From: Candidatus Latescibacter anaerobius SCGC AAA252-E07 | GTDB taxonomy: Bacteria > Latescibacterota > Latescibacteria > Latescibacterales > Latescibacteraceae | DNA length: 14,881 bases | Direction of reading: 5' to 3' | NCBI GenBank assembly: GCA_000403035.1 | Contig: AQSL01000102.1 | Span: forward strand, 1-14,881 | Part shown: piece after piece, positions 8,940 through 14,881 of the stretch | Layout of the letters: each line of letters starts with the position of its first letter | Position numbering within the stretch: position 1 is the first letter of the stretch | Position numbers and translations under genes: made by a program | Notes under the pieces: generated by a model | What the model was told of the DNA's origin: nothing | What the model saw: the letters and a program-made list of their open reading frames with translations, nothing else | Database searches by the model: none

Positions 8940-8947
8940 TTGATTTT
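8932..8947. repeat. 16-base perfect palindrome in the divergent promoter region
   Basis: AAAATCAATTGATTTT is its own reverse complement and covers the candidate -35 element of the foldase promoter. It could be an operator for a dimeric repressor. The surrounding 295 bases (8851-9145) are AT-rich and otherwise hold only a TATAAT at 9117-9122, a possible -10 for the M23 gene without a good -35. Confidence 0.35.
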
Positions 8948-9145
8948 CTATACCGGTCATACACAATTTTCCGAACAGTATGATTTGTTTTTATCCGGAT
9001 TTTCTTATTTTGTTATAACCAGAATTCTCAACACAATAAAAATTACTTGTAAATAAGTTCCTAATATCTTTTATTTTATACTCGATTATTCTCTAAGCGG
9101 TCTGTCGTATCACGATTATAATATCCTTAAAATGTAGTAAGTTAA

Positions 9146-11464
9146 ATGAATTTTAATAATGTACCGAACATACGATTATTTTTTTTCGCGAATATATTCG
9201 ACAGGTGTCGCTTTTTTCCGGCAAAGTACAGAGTTTTTTTTGTTTCTTCTCTTATCGTTCTTATGCCGTACACGATATATGCTGAGGAGCTTATCTGGCC
9301 GATTGATTCGCCGAAAGCAATCAGTTCTTCTTTCGGAGAACCAAGACCCGGTCGTTTTCATTTCGGGATTGATTTTAAATCGGGCGGGGTAACCGGAAAA
9401 AAAGTGTATGCTCTGGGTGATGGCTATATATACTGTGTGAGAACCTCGCCGTTTGGTTATGGGAAAGCATTGTACATCCGTCTGGATGACGGAAAAACGC
9501 TTGTGTACGGGCATCTTTCACAATTTCTGCCTGAAATAGAGGACAGATTATTCGGCTTGCGAATCAAAAAAAAATCATACGATGTCGAGTGGTGGCCGGA
9601 ACCGAATGAAATACGTGTCACAAAAGGCCAGGTTATAGGCCGTTCGGGTGATACCGGCGGCGGTGCTCCTCACCTTCATCTTGAAATCAGGAATGAAAAC
9701 AATTACCCTTTAAATCCGCTGGAGCATGGCATTCATGTCCGCGACACACTGCCTCCGGTCATCGAATCGGTACAATTGATACCTTTGGACAATACATCGT
9801 CGGTAGATGGTTATCCGGTTGCACGATGGTTTGATAGTTCATCTCCCCATACAGTCCCGGTCTATCTATCCGGAAGAATCGGTATAGCCGTTTCTGCCTG
9901 GGACAGGGTTAACTCTTCCAAGAATATTCTCGGCGTTTATCACATAACGCTTGCCATCGACTCGACCATTGTTTTCTCAAAATGTTATGATACACTCCCT
10001 TACTCGCTCAATAAATTTGCGGGTCTTGACTATCTTTCCGGAACCTCGTACGGCGGAAACGGTTTAATTTCTGCCCTGTTCAGACGTGATGGGAACCTTG
10101 TCGATTTTTACGAGGGAAGAGGGATACTTCACAGTGATGATTCAGACTCAATCAACTATCATACCATTTCCATTCGCGCACGGGATTTTGACCATAATTC
10201 AACCGAACATACCGTTCCGGTTGCCTTCGGGAAACGCCCGGAATTATTGTACTGCGGTTACAACGGCGCTGGTGAAATAAACATTTCCGGCATGTGTCAT
10301 TCCGGCAAATTTGACCGGGCTGAGCTCTGGAGATACGATGATAAAGGCGAATGGGTGCTCGATGTTATGTATCCTTTGCATGATAATCGGTGTGATATAA
10401 CCTTTGATATTCCTCATGGAAGTTCGAAGTACAGGGCTTTTCTTGTGGGAGAAGATTCGACCAGGTCTCTACCTGTTACCCTCGCATTTCAATCTGATGT
10501 TGATTCCGGTATCGATTCACATGAATTGAGGATTTCCACAGAAATGCTTCATGACCGAATCGTGGTGAGAATAGAATCGGAAACGGTACTCGCCTCTCTA
10601 CCGATTGTCCGGGTTGAAATAAACGGTGTCGAAGCTGATGATTTTCTCTGTCCTGTCCCGGAAGGGGAGACATCCTGGATTACATCGGTTCCGCTTCCCC
10701 AAACTCCGGATAATCATATGCATATAAAGGCATTTGGATACGATGATTCCTTTCAACAAGTGTGGTGTGAAACAGAACTTGATTTTTCAGTGATGAGAGA
10801 ATTCTTCAACACCATCGTTTGTTCGCCGGATAGTCTCGTTACCCTGCATGCTGCTCCCGGATCATTATACCGTTCTGCCCCTGTTGCGGTAGATATAACA
10901 CAGGCAAAACCATCAAACGGCCTGAAGAAAGTTTCAAAATGCTACAGTATCGTAATAGGCGACGAACCTTTGAAGGAAAGTCTTCGGGTACAACTTGCTC
11001 TTGAGTCCGATCCTCCTGACAAAGGGGCGCTTTTTATTTCGAACGATCATGGAAATACAAACGGCAATAACGGGAATAATACATGGCATTTTGTTTCAAA
11101 TGAGAGAAACGGTAATGTGTTTTACGGGGATATTTATCAGAAAGGCATTGTGGCTGTATTTGAGGACACTACACCGCCTGAACTGATTCCTGTTTTACCG
11201 AAATCCGGAAGTTCGGTAACATCCCGCAAACCGCTTCTCAAAGCATGGGTTAAGGATACTGGTTCCGGTATCGAGGGCTCGGATAGTATTGTCATGTCGA
11301 TCGACGGTATTCAGATATATGGAGAATACGATTACGAGGCGCATTATGTCAGCTACAGACTTTATAACGATCTCTCTTTAGGCGAACATACGGTGAAGAT
11401 TACAGTAACCGACAGGGTGGGCAATGCAAGAACCCGTTCATGGAAATTCGGAATTCGACAATAG
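9146..11464 (+). CDS. Secreted M23 (LytM-type) metallopeptidase with long Ig-like C-terminal part
   Basis: A 772-residue exported protein. The hydrophobic stretch at about 29-42 and the YAEE site near 46 form a signal peptide with an unusually long N-region. The M23 domain (about 50-195) keeps the zinc ligands His72 and Asp76 (HFGID) and His178 (HLHLE) and the catalytic His123 (YGHL) and His176, so it should cut peptidoglycan cross-bridges or act as an envelope endopeptidase. About 570 residues follow: beta-rich, with no named family until an Ig/Big-like segment at about 670-772 (DTTPPELIPVLPKSGSSV, then KITVTDRVGNA). The ATG at 9146 directly follows an in-frame TAA at 9143, so nothing upstream is possible; no clear ribosome binding site precedes it. 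A later in-frame ATG (residue 40) would destroy the signal. Probably a cell-wall remodelling enzyme with a surface-binding tail; the tail function is inference. Confidence 0.88.
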   Translation: MNFNNVPNIRLFFFANIFDRCRFFPAKYRVFFVSSLIVLMPYTIYAEELIWPIDSPKAISSSFGEPRPGRFHFGIDFKSGGVTGKKVYALGDGYIYCVRTSPFGYGKALYIRLDDGKTLVYGHLSQFLPEIEDRLFGLRIKKKSYDVEWWPEPNEIRVTKGQVIGRSGDTGGGAPHLHLEIRNENNYPLNPLEHGIHVRDTLPPVIESVQLIPLDNTSSVDGYPVARWFDSSSPHTVPVYLSGRIGIAVSAWDRVNSSKNILGVYHITLAIDSTIVFSKCYDTLPYSLNKFAGLDYLSGTSYGGNGLISALFRRDGNLVDFYEGRGILHSDDSDSINYHTISIRARDFDHNSTEHTVPVAFGKRPELLYCGYNGAGEINISGMCHSGKFDRAELWRYDDKGEWVLDVMYPLHDNRCDITFDIPHGSSKYRAFLVGEDSTRSLPVTLAFQSDVDSGIDSHELRISTEMLHDRIVVRIESETVLASLPIVRVEINGVEADDFLCPVPEGETSWITSVPLPQTPDNHMHIKAFGYDDSFQQVWCETELDFSVMREFFNTIVCSPDSLVTLHAAPGSLYRSAPVAVDITQAKPSNGLKKVSKCYSIVIGDEPLKESLRVQLALESDPPDKGALFISNDHGNTNGNNGNNTWHFVSNERNGNVFYGDIYQKGIVAVFEDTTPPELIPVLPKSGSSVTSRKPLLKAWVKDTGSGIEGSDSIVMSIDGIQIYGEYDYEAHYVSYRLYNDLSLGEHTVKITVTDRVGNARTRSWKFGIRQ

Positions 11465-11490
11465 AAGCGGTTTACAATTTATGAAAAGGA

Positions 11491-11528
11491 AAGGCAGAAG
11501 GCAGAAGGCAGAAGGGAGAAGGGAGAAG
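11491..11528. repeat. Heptanucleotide tandem repeat (AAGGCAG/AAGGGAG)
   Basis: Three exact copies of AAGGCAG (11491-11511), two of AAGGGAG (11512-11525), then AAG. The unit change C to G is shared by the last two copies, which implies copying after the substitution. Purine-only on the plus strand apart from three C bases. Seven-base repeats of this kind are prone to slippage. It lies 26 bases after the M23 stop, outside any gene I accept. Confidence 0.9.
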
Positions 11529-11576
11529 TTTTTTAAGTTGATAGCTGATATTTTTCTAAAGAAATAAATCATCAAT

Positions 11577-11735
11577 ATGGGGGATTATTGCGGGAGTGGA
11601 TTGTGGAATAGTTACATAGAAATTCCTCTGGGATCATCCACAGACTCGTTGTATATAATGAAGGAGAAATTAAAAGATTTTATCTTACAGATACGTGCAA
11701 TAGATTACGGTGATATCAGATTAAATATTGTATAG
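11577..11735 (+). CDS. Possible small protein, 52 residues, unknown
   Basis: An open frame from ATG to TAG starting MGDYCGSGLWNSYIEIPLG and ending IDYGDIRLNIV. The composition looks protein-like: an amphipathic helix (about 26-42), then a short beta-like end. The IDYGDIRLNI ending faintly recalls the IRYGSVTIII core of the YezD/DUF2292 family, but that resemblance is weak and the strand that should follow is cut by the stop. No ribosome binding site is visible, and an in-frame TAA lies just upstream. It may be a real small gene, a gene remnant or chance. Confidence 0.22.
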   Translation: MGDYCGSGLWNSYIEIPLGSSTDSLYIMKEKLKDFILQIRAIDYGDIRLNIV

Positions 11736-11768
11736 TACATATTAAATTGCTGTTTCGAAACCTTATTA

Positions 11769-12257
11769 TCATTCCACACGGTTTAATTTCCACAAAGGGG
11801 GCGAACATTCCCAAAGAGTTTTTATTGGAGTTTCTACTCTTTTTTCTTTACCAAACCATCCAATTTTTTTGTATATGATAGTTCCGGAAACAAAAAACTG
11901 TAATGGTCTGTTTCTATGGTCTTTAGGGTCTGATAAGTTTTTGCCAGTTAAATTGTCATGAAGAATGTAAGCAATGTTATCACTATATATTTCTATTCTT
12001 TTATCACTTGGAATTAATATCACGTCAAACTTTTGATTATTTTGTAATATTTCATTATTTAACTTAACGTGTATTTGAACATATATTTTTAAGTCTTGTT
12101 TTAAATGATTTACTAAATAAAAGCGGAAAAAAAGACCAGTTACAGTAGGATGTGTTACATTATCTCGTTCAAATATGTCACTACATATTTTTGATGGATA
12201 TGATGATGGTTTGATAAATTCAAATACTTTTAATAATAAACCAAGAATTGCTTCCAT
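11769..12257 (-). CDS. Hypothetical protein, AT-rich, possible beta-sandwich
   Basis: A 162-residue protein I do not recognise. A short hydrophobic helix (residues 3-15, AILGLLLKVFEFI) leads into a region of alternating hydrophobic residues (about 40-130: LFFRFYLVNHL, LKIYVQIHVKL, FDVILIPS, IEIYSDNIAYIL), which suggests a beta-sandwich. The C-terminal end is charged and ends KLNRVE. There are no catalytic motifs. The gene is visibly richer in A and T than the peptidase gene upstream and the housekeeping genes, so recent transfer is likely. No good ribosome binding site precedes the ATG. The peptidase gene starts a further 222 bases upstream in the same direction, so a shared transcript is possible but not shown. 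It could be a single-helix anchored protein with a cytoplasmic or external domain; the helix is short for a membrane span. Confidence 0.6.
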   Translation of the reverse strand: MEAILGLLLKVFEFIKPSSYPSKICSDIFERDNVTHPTVTGLFFRFYLVNHLKQDLKIYVQIHVKLNNEILQNNQKFDVILIPSDKRIEIYSDNIAYILHDNLTGKNLSDPKDHRNRPLQFFVSGTIIYKKIGWFGKEKRVETPIKTLWECSPPLWKLNRVE

Positions 12258-12478
12258 AATATATCTATCATTAAAATTTTAAAAAAGTTGGTGATGAAAT
12301 TACTTAATATACAAGATATTTTAGTTTAACTGAATTTAAAAAACACTATTACGAACGCCACTGTTTCCTCCACCGGCACATCCTCAGTCCTGTCCGCATA
12401 TATCGGATTCAAGCAGAGCGGTCGGTAGTGGTTACTTTCATACGATTTGCTTTTCATTCTTCTTTACTACAACTGTTG

Positions 12479-13210
12479 CTAAGTCATTTCATCTATCAGC
12501 TTCAATGGATGTGCTAAAACAATTTCATATTCTTGATTGTACTCATAGATGATCCCTGTCACTTCGTAGTAAAAGAATGGAGACTCAACTATTCTGAAAA
12601 CTGGGCCACCACTCCAACCACCGAGATTTGCATGCGGAGGAATCCGCTTGGGATCTGTAGATAGCGAATTCTCTATATTCAGGGCCATCCCCACATTCCT
12701 ATCGTTCTCACTTTCAAGCTTGCCTATGAAGGAAACGAAATCAAAGTCGATTTTTCCATCGCGTGAATGACGGTAAGAGCCTGGGTATCCACTAAACGAC
12801 ACAAGATCACCTGTCGAAGGTGCTTCTGGTGGCCATGACCGCGTAGTCGCTGTCTCAAGGTGAGCGGCAGTGGCATACACTTTCGATAGCCGAAAGATGG
12901 CTATATCGGGTGATCGGGAGCTAGTGATCAGCATATTCGATGGATCGAACCGGGCCTCTCCAATCTGGCACGTCCGTTCCGGATCAGAATTATAACACTT
13001 CATGCACTCGTCAGCGACGTGGCCGGCTGTGACGCCTAATATCTGACTATCCGTCGATATACAAGTAATTGTACCATTTCGTAGTTCGTTGCGTTCGTTG
13101 CGCCAGAAGACAGGAGCAGTATGCTGCTTGATTGCGAGTCGCACCGACCGTAAATATGGTTGAAGCATCTTCAGTCGTTTCTGTGTTGATTTATCGGCCA
13201 TCTCACTCAT
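12479..13210 (-). CDS. Cytoplasmic trypsin-like serine peptidase
   Basis: A 243-residue protein with a chymotrypsin/trypsin-like fold. The triad is visible in the usual order: His64 in GVTAGHVA, Asp102 in SPDIAIFRL and Ser200 in GGWSGGPVF, with the oxyanion glycines next to it. So the enzyme should be active. There is no signal peptide and no transmembrane segment; the N-terminus is basic and helical (residues 7-28), so it likely works in the cytoplasm, unlike the exported HtrA/Deg enzymes, and it has no PDZ domain. Several cysteines (Cys50, Cys69, Cys72, Cys81) lie in the first third. Two in-frame ATGs (13210 and 13201) are near the start; neither has a clear binding site, and the longer is used. 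Stand-alone cytoplasmic trypsin-like proteins often lie in defence or mobile regions, where a partner supplies specificity; the partner here is not evident. Base composition is higher in G+C than the gene downstream. Confidence 0.82.
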   Translation of the reverse strand: MSEMADKSTQKRLKMLQPYLRSVRLAIKQHTAPVFWRNERNELRNGTITCISTDSQILGVTAGHVADECMKCYNSDPERTCQIGEARFDPSNMLITSSRSPDIAIFRLSKVYATAAHLETATTRSWPPEAPSTGDLVSFSGYPGSYRHSRDGKIDFDFVSFIGKLESENDRNVGMALNIENSLSTDPKRIPPHANLGGWSGGPVFRIVESPFFYYEVTGIIYEYNQEYEIVLAHPLKLIDEMT

Positions 13211-13254
13211 AGTAATTTATCGGATTAAGACATATCAGTTGTTTACGGTGACCT

Positions 13255-13425
13255 TTATTCGAGTTGCTCCTCAATACACTGCACAATACGTGTCAGTCGT
13301 TGGTTGTACTCAGTCCTATCCTGACCGTAATGCGCTCGTCGGTGACAGTTCGGGTACAGGACTTTCATCTACTCCAGAGTTTCTGTCAATGAGGATTTTA
13401 TCGCCGTTTTGTAGTGTGGTATTAT
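13255..13425 (-). pseudogene. Decayed C-terminal end of an HNH endonuclease
   Basis: In one minus-strand frame this stretch reads IIP, about 20 residues, then MKVLYPNCHRRAHYG, and on to EEQLE and a TAA at 13255-13257. The HNH family has HIIP, then LCPNCHRRAHYG, so this is the second half of the ββα-metal motif. It is broken: a TAA stands where the histidine before IIP would be, a TAG (13369-13371) lies just before MKVL, and the first zinc-binding cysteine of CPNCH is a tyrosine. The 5' part of the gene is gone; the small membrane gene ends 22 bases upstream. The remaining open piece, 13368-13255, is 37 residues and has no binding site. Call rests on motif recognition by eye. Confidence 0.6.
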
Positions 13426-13446
13426 TTACACTTTTATACAATGAAA

Positions 13447-13656
13447 TCAAATCATATGTTCGCCGGGATAGTCGTATGGCTCTCCACCTCCGATGAAAGA
13501 CCAAATAAGAAACATGACTCCAATTCCCCCAACTATGCCTCCAATGATAAATATTGATAAATAACTGCCTGGTCGATCAGGATCACCTTTCCAAGCCCAA
13601 ACCAAGACTGTCCCACCGATGATGAATCCAACAATAAATCCGTAAAGATAAATCAC
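13447..13656 (-). CDS. Small two-helix membrane protein
   Basis: A 69-residue protein with two transmembrane helices: about 4-22 (glycine-rich, LYGFIVGFIIGGTVLVWAW) and about 33-55 (IFIIGGIVGGIGVMFLIWSF). They are joined by a polar turn GDPDRPGSY. The C-terminal tail GGGEPYDYPGEHMI is acidic. The start is a GTG at 13656, set by a strong AAGGAGG (13664-13670) 7 bases upstream. This GTG overlaps a TGA that closes the open frame continuing from the DUF6804-like gene. Such proteins are found beside other small membrane genes without a known role. I do not recognise a family. Confidence 0.6.
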   Translation of the reverse strand: MIYLYGFIVGFIIGGTVLVWAWKGDPDRPGSYLSIFIIGGIVGGIGVMFLIWSFIGGGEPYDYPGEHMI

Positions 13657-13663
13657 AATTCAT

Positions 13664-13670
13664 CCTCCTT
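13664..13670 (-). promoter_or_regulatory. Strong ribosome binding site with GTG start
   Basis: AAGGAGG on the minus strand, 7 bases before the GTG at 13656. It is the best match to the anti-Shine-Dalgarno in the window and decides the start, since no ATG in that frame fits. Confidence 0.7.
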
Positions 13671-13751
13671 GTCTTGTCCCTCCTGCACTGCAATGAGGTC
13701 GAAATCGTCTATTAAATGAGCATTATCTATTTTCAAAATTTTATTTTTGCA

Positions 13752-14090
13752 CTATTCAAGGGAGTTTCCTTCAAACTCTTTGGACGTTGGTTTTCTTAAA
13801 ATGAATAATGAAACAATTATGACAATCGCGACACCAATATCAATGATGGTCCAAATACTCATATTTAAGTATACTGGTATAATTGGATTAAATAAAAAGG
13901 CTATTACACCGTAAGTCCATGCCCATCCAATTTCTTTAAGTATGATTGAATAATAAGCTCCGTATGCTGTTATACCACAAACAACAACTCTAAGTAAAGT
14001 GTAATATGCATAAGGATGACTACCAAGTGCACCTAATAATAAAATTATAGCAATAATTCTAGCAATCATAAATCCTATTTTTGTACTCAT
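13752..14090 (-). CDS. DUF6804-like small membrane protein
   Basis: A 112-residue integral membrane protein with four helices (about 5-22, 27-47, 55-72 and 78-98). YYTLLRVVVCG in helix two and FLFNPIIPVYLNMSIWTIIDIG across helices three and four match what I remember of the DUF6804 family: the LLR-V-C segment, the FNPI-P motif and the W-x-x-x-D helix. No function is known. A GGAAAA lies 7 bases before the ATG at 14090. The C-terminal tail RKPTSKEFEGNSLE ends at a TAG, after which the same frame stays open for another 32 codons. It belongs with the small two-helix protein that follows in the same direction. Confidence 0.7.
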   Translation of the reverse strand: MSTKIGFMIARIIAIILLLGALGSHPYAYYTLLRVVVCGITAYGAYYSIILKEIGWAWTYGVIAFLFNPIIPVYLNMSIWTIIDIGVAIVIIVSLFILRKPTSKEFEGNSLE

Positions 14091-14102
14091 AATATTATTT
14101 TC

Positions 14103-14195
14103 CTATTTCACCAACACCATCTTCCTCGTCTCAGTGAAGACATTTTCTGATGAGAATATCACTTTATTTCTGCCAAACCGTATAGCCTCGCTTTT
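14103..14195 (-). pseudogene. Possible C-terminal tail of a secreted protein
   Basis: A minus-strand frame open from a TAA at 14196-14198 to the TAG at 14103-14105 ends KVIFSSENVFTETRKMVLVK. Endings of the form RKMVLVK close FlgD-Ig-like or type IX secretion C-terminal domains in FCB-type bacteria. No start or upstream domain remains, and the first 30 bases overlap the GIY-YIG fragment in another frame. If real, it is what is left of a larger gene into which other DNA was placed. The match is short, so chance is not excluded. Confidence 0.35.
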
Positions 14196-14367
14196 TTAAA
14201 CTTTCAGCGAGTAGAATTTCCATTTTCATTGCTTCTTTTCTGGAACTAATTGGATTATACTCTACATACAAACTCGGCATTAATCTAATCCCATATTTAT
14301 ATACGACTGTAGAAGATAGTTTAAAGCCCCTTTTTCCACGCATTCCTGACATATGCTGATTGAACCG
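14164..14367 (-). pseudogene. C-terminal fragment of a GIY-YIG nuclease
   Basis: The frame reads RFNQHMSGMRGKRGFKLSS, then YGIRLMPSLYVEYNPISSRKEAMKME and finally LAESLKKRGYTVWQK. This fits the second half of a GIY-YIG nuclease family: R-F-x-x-H of the domain's second motif, then RL-P-LY--NP---REA--E and the LA--L--RGY-VWQ ending. The N-terminal half with the GIY-YIG strands and the catalytic tyrosine is missing; in its place is the CsgG-like gene in another frame. The whole frame extends from 14415 to 14164, but the first part (MRSGIRKNARCGK) is only the CsgG-like gene read in a shifted frame. No ribosome binding site is seen, so it is called a fragment. Recognition is by eye, without an alignment. 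Confidence 0.6.
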
Positions 14368-14726
14368 ATAACGATTCTTTCCACATCGAGCATTTTTCCG
14401 AATTCCACTGCGCAAGAATCAGTAACACAACCCGTATTCTGTACCTCAAACTGTTCAAAAATCTTATCCATCTGAGTACGTTCAATAACCATGTATTGAT
14501 CCCTGTCAGAATCCCTGTATTGACCTGATCTTAAAGTCTGAGACACCCGTGAACGCAATCGTTCGGATATTACTGCAGCTTCAGTAAGAGGTATTCCCCC
14601 GGGATCAAAATTGAGTACTGCAATAGTGTATGTTTCGGTTTCCTGCGCCCATGATACATGCGGAGGAATAAAACCTGTTAATGCGAGGAATAAACATAAA
14701 TAAGCGGATACTAATTTTGCAAACAT
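14280..14726 (-). pseudogene. Truncated CsgG-like secreted protein, fused out of frame to nuclease DNA
   Basis: The open frame gives 148 residues. A signal peptide (about 1-27, cut near SWA) is followed by the start of a CsgG/HfaB-type domain: YTIAVLNFDPGGIPLTEAAVISERLRSRV (33-61), YMVIERTQMDKIFEQFEVQNTGC (78-100), then CAVEFGKMLDVERIVIGSIS (105-124). This order is typical of the envelope proteins of that superfamily, which normally continue with a beta-rich half of 100 or more residues. Here the family likeness stops at residue 124, and the last 24 residues (from ICQECVEKGAL) are foreign, read from the GIY-YIG fragment in the wrong frame. GGGA lies about 7 bases before the ATG. A shortened product could be made and exported, but it lacks half of the domain. 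A candidate promoter lies just upstream. Confidence 0.65.
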
Positions 14727-14767
14727 TACATATTCCCACGGACATTCATTTGTATATATGTAATATT

Positions 14768-14796
14768 AAAATAGTATGTTTTTTTATGAATTGCAA
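14768..14796 (-). promoter_or_regulatory. Candidate promoter of the CsgG-like gene
   Basis: On the minus strand, TTGCAA (14796-14791), a 17-base spacer, and TATTTT (14773-14768), about 40 bases before the start. The stretch is AT-rich, so the match is weak evidence. Nothing else is recognised in 14797-14881. Confidence 0.3.
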
Positions 14797-14881
14797 ATAT
14801 TTTTATTCATTGAATGGTTTCAAAGAGAATACAATCTTTTTTAAATTATCTGCTTATCGAGTTTAAACAGCATCCTTTATT

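Larger units (their letters stand above)
11465..11768. other. Intergenic region at the start of the accessory part
   Basis: This 304-base stretch marks the change from housekeeping genes to the patchy minus-strand region. It holds the heptanucleotide repeat (11491-11528) and a possible 52-residue plus-strand ORF (11577-11735). I see no terminator hairpin after the M23 gene. Confidence 0.5.

Noticed and set aside
11481..11567. A 28-codon frame (MKRKGRRQKAEG start) running through the heptanucleotide repeat
   Set aside because: It is made by the repeat itself, has no binding site, and its basic composition follows from the purine run.
13239..13496. 85-residue plus-strand ORF
   Set aside because: It is antisense to the HNH remnant and the small membrane gene, with no binding site and an unlikely composition.
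13316..13504. 62-residue minus-strand ORF overlapping the two-helix membrane gene
   Set aside because: Its first half is an out-of-frame shadow of the membrane gene and its second half is the wrong frame of the HNH remnant.
14681..14866. 61-residue plus-strand ORF across the CsgG-like promoter region
   Set aside because: It is AT-rich, antisense to the signal peptide and covers the likely promoter, with no supporting signal.
11465..14881. A complete CRISPR, toxin-antitoxin or restriction system in the accessory part
   Set aside because: No spaced direct repeats, no cas-like or methyltransferase/restriction genes and no recognisable toxin-antitoxin pair; the nucleases found are fragments.
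11465..14881. tRNA or integrase attachment site that would define an island edge
   Set aside because: No tRNA-like TψC sequence with matching stems, no integrase gene and no flanking direct repeats were seen.

Overview
The window looks like a piece of a mesophilic bacterium of the FCB (Fibrobacterota/Bacteroidota/Chlorobiota) type or a related candidate phylum. The grounds are a bacillithiol gene (bshC), a CHASE2 cyclase, a CsgG-like lipoprotein-type domain and an apparent RKMVLVK-type C-terminal tail. Clear purine-rich ribosome binding sites precede most genes, which argues against a typical Bacteroidota genus. The assignment is inference; no rRNA or marker gene is present.

Bases 1-6842 are ordinary, well-kept chromosome. 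A Tat-exported DUF362 protein (31-1128) is followed by a 416-base gap. A tightly coupled plus-strand operon then runs from 1545 to 6842: a CHASE2-sensor class III adenylate cyclase, a DUF62 SAM hydroxide adenosyltransferase, a SAM-dependent methyltransferase and BshC, the last enzyme of bacillithiol synthesis. The first junctions overlap by one base (TGATG, TAATG). The methyltransferase beside bshC suggests N-methyl-bacillithiol, as known in Chlorobiota. On the minus strand, converging on bshC, is a membrane-anchored PpiD/SurA-like foldase (6985-8850). A 295-base AT-rich divergent promoter region separates it from a secreted M23 peptidase with a long Ig-like C-terminal part (9146-11464).

Bases 11465-14881 are different: short genes, all the supported ones on the minus strand, mixed base composition, and gene debris. 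This part holds a heptanucleotide tandem repeat, an AT-rich hypothetical gene, an intact cytoplasmic trypsin-like serine peptidase, a decayed HNH endonuclease end, two small membrane proteins (one DUF6804-like), and a chimeric locus. In that locus the N-terminal half of a CsgG-like secreted protein runs straight, out of frame, into the C-terminal half of a GIY-YIG nuclease. It reads as a recombination hot spot that has collected transferred genes.

I do not see a complete new defence or mobile system. The most interesting items are the methyltransferase-bshC pair and the nuclease fragments (HNH and GIY-YIG) around the orphan peptidase.
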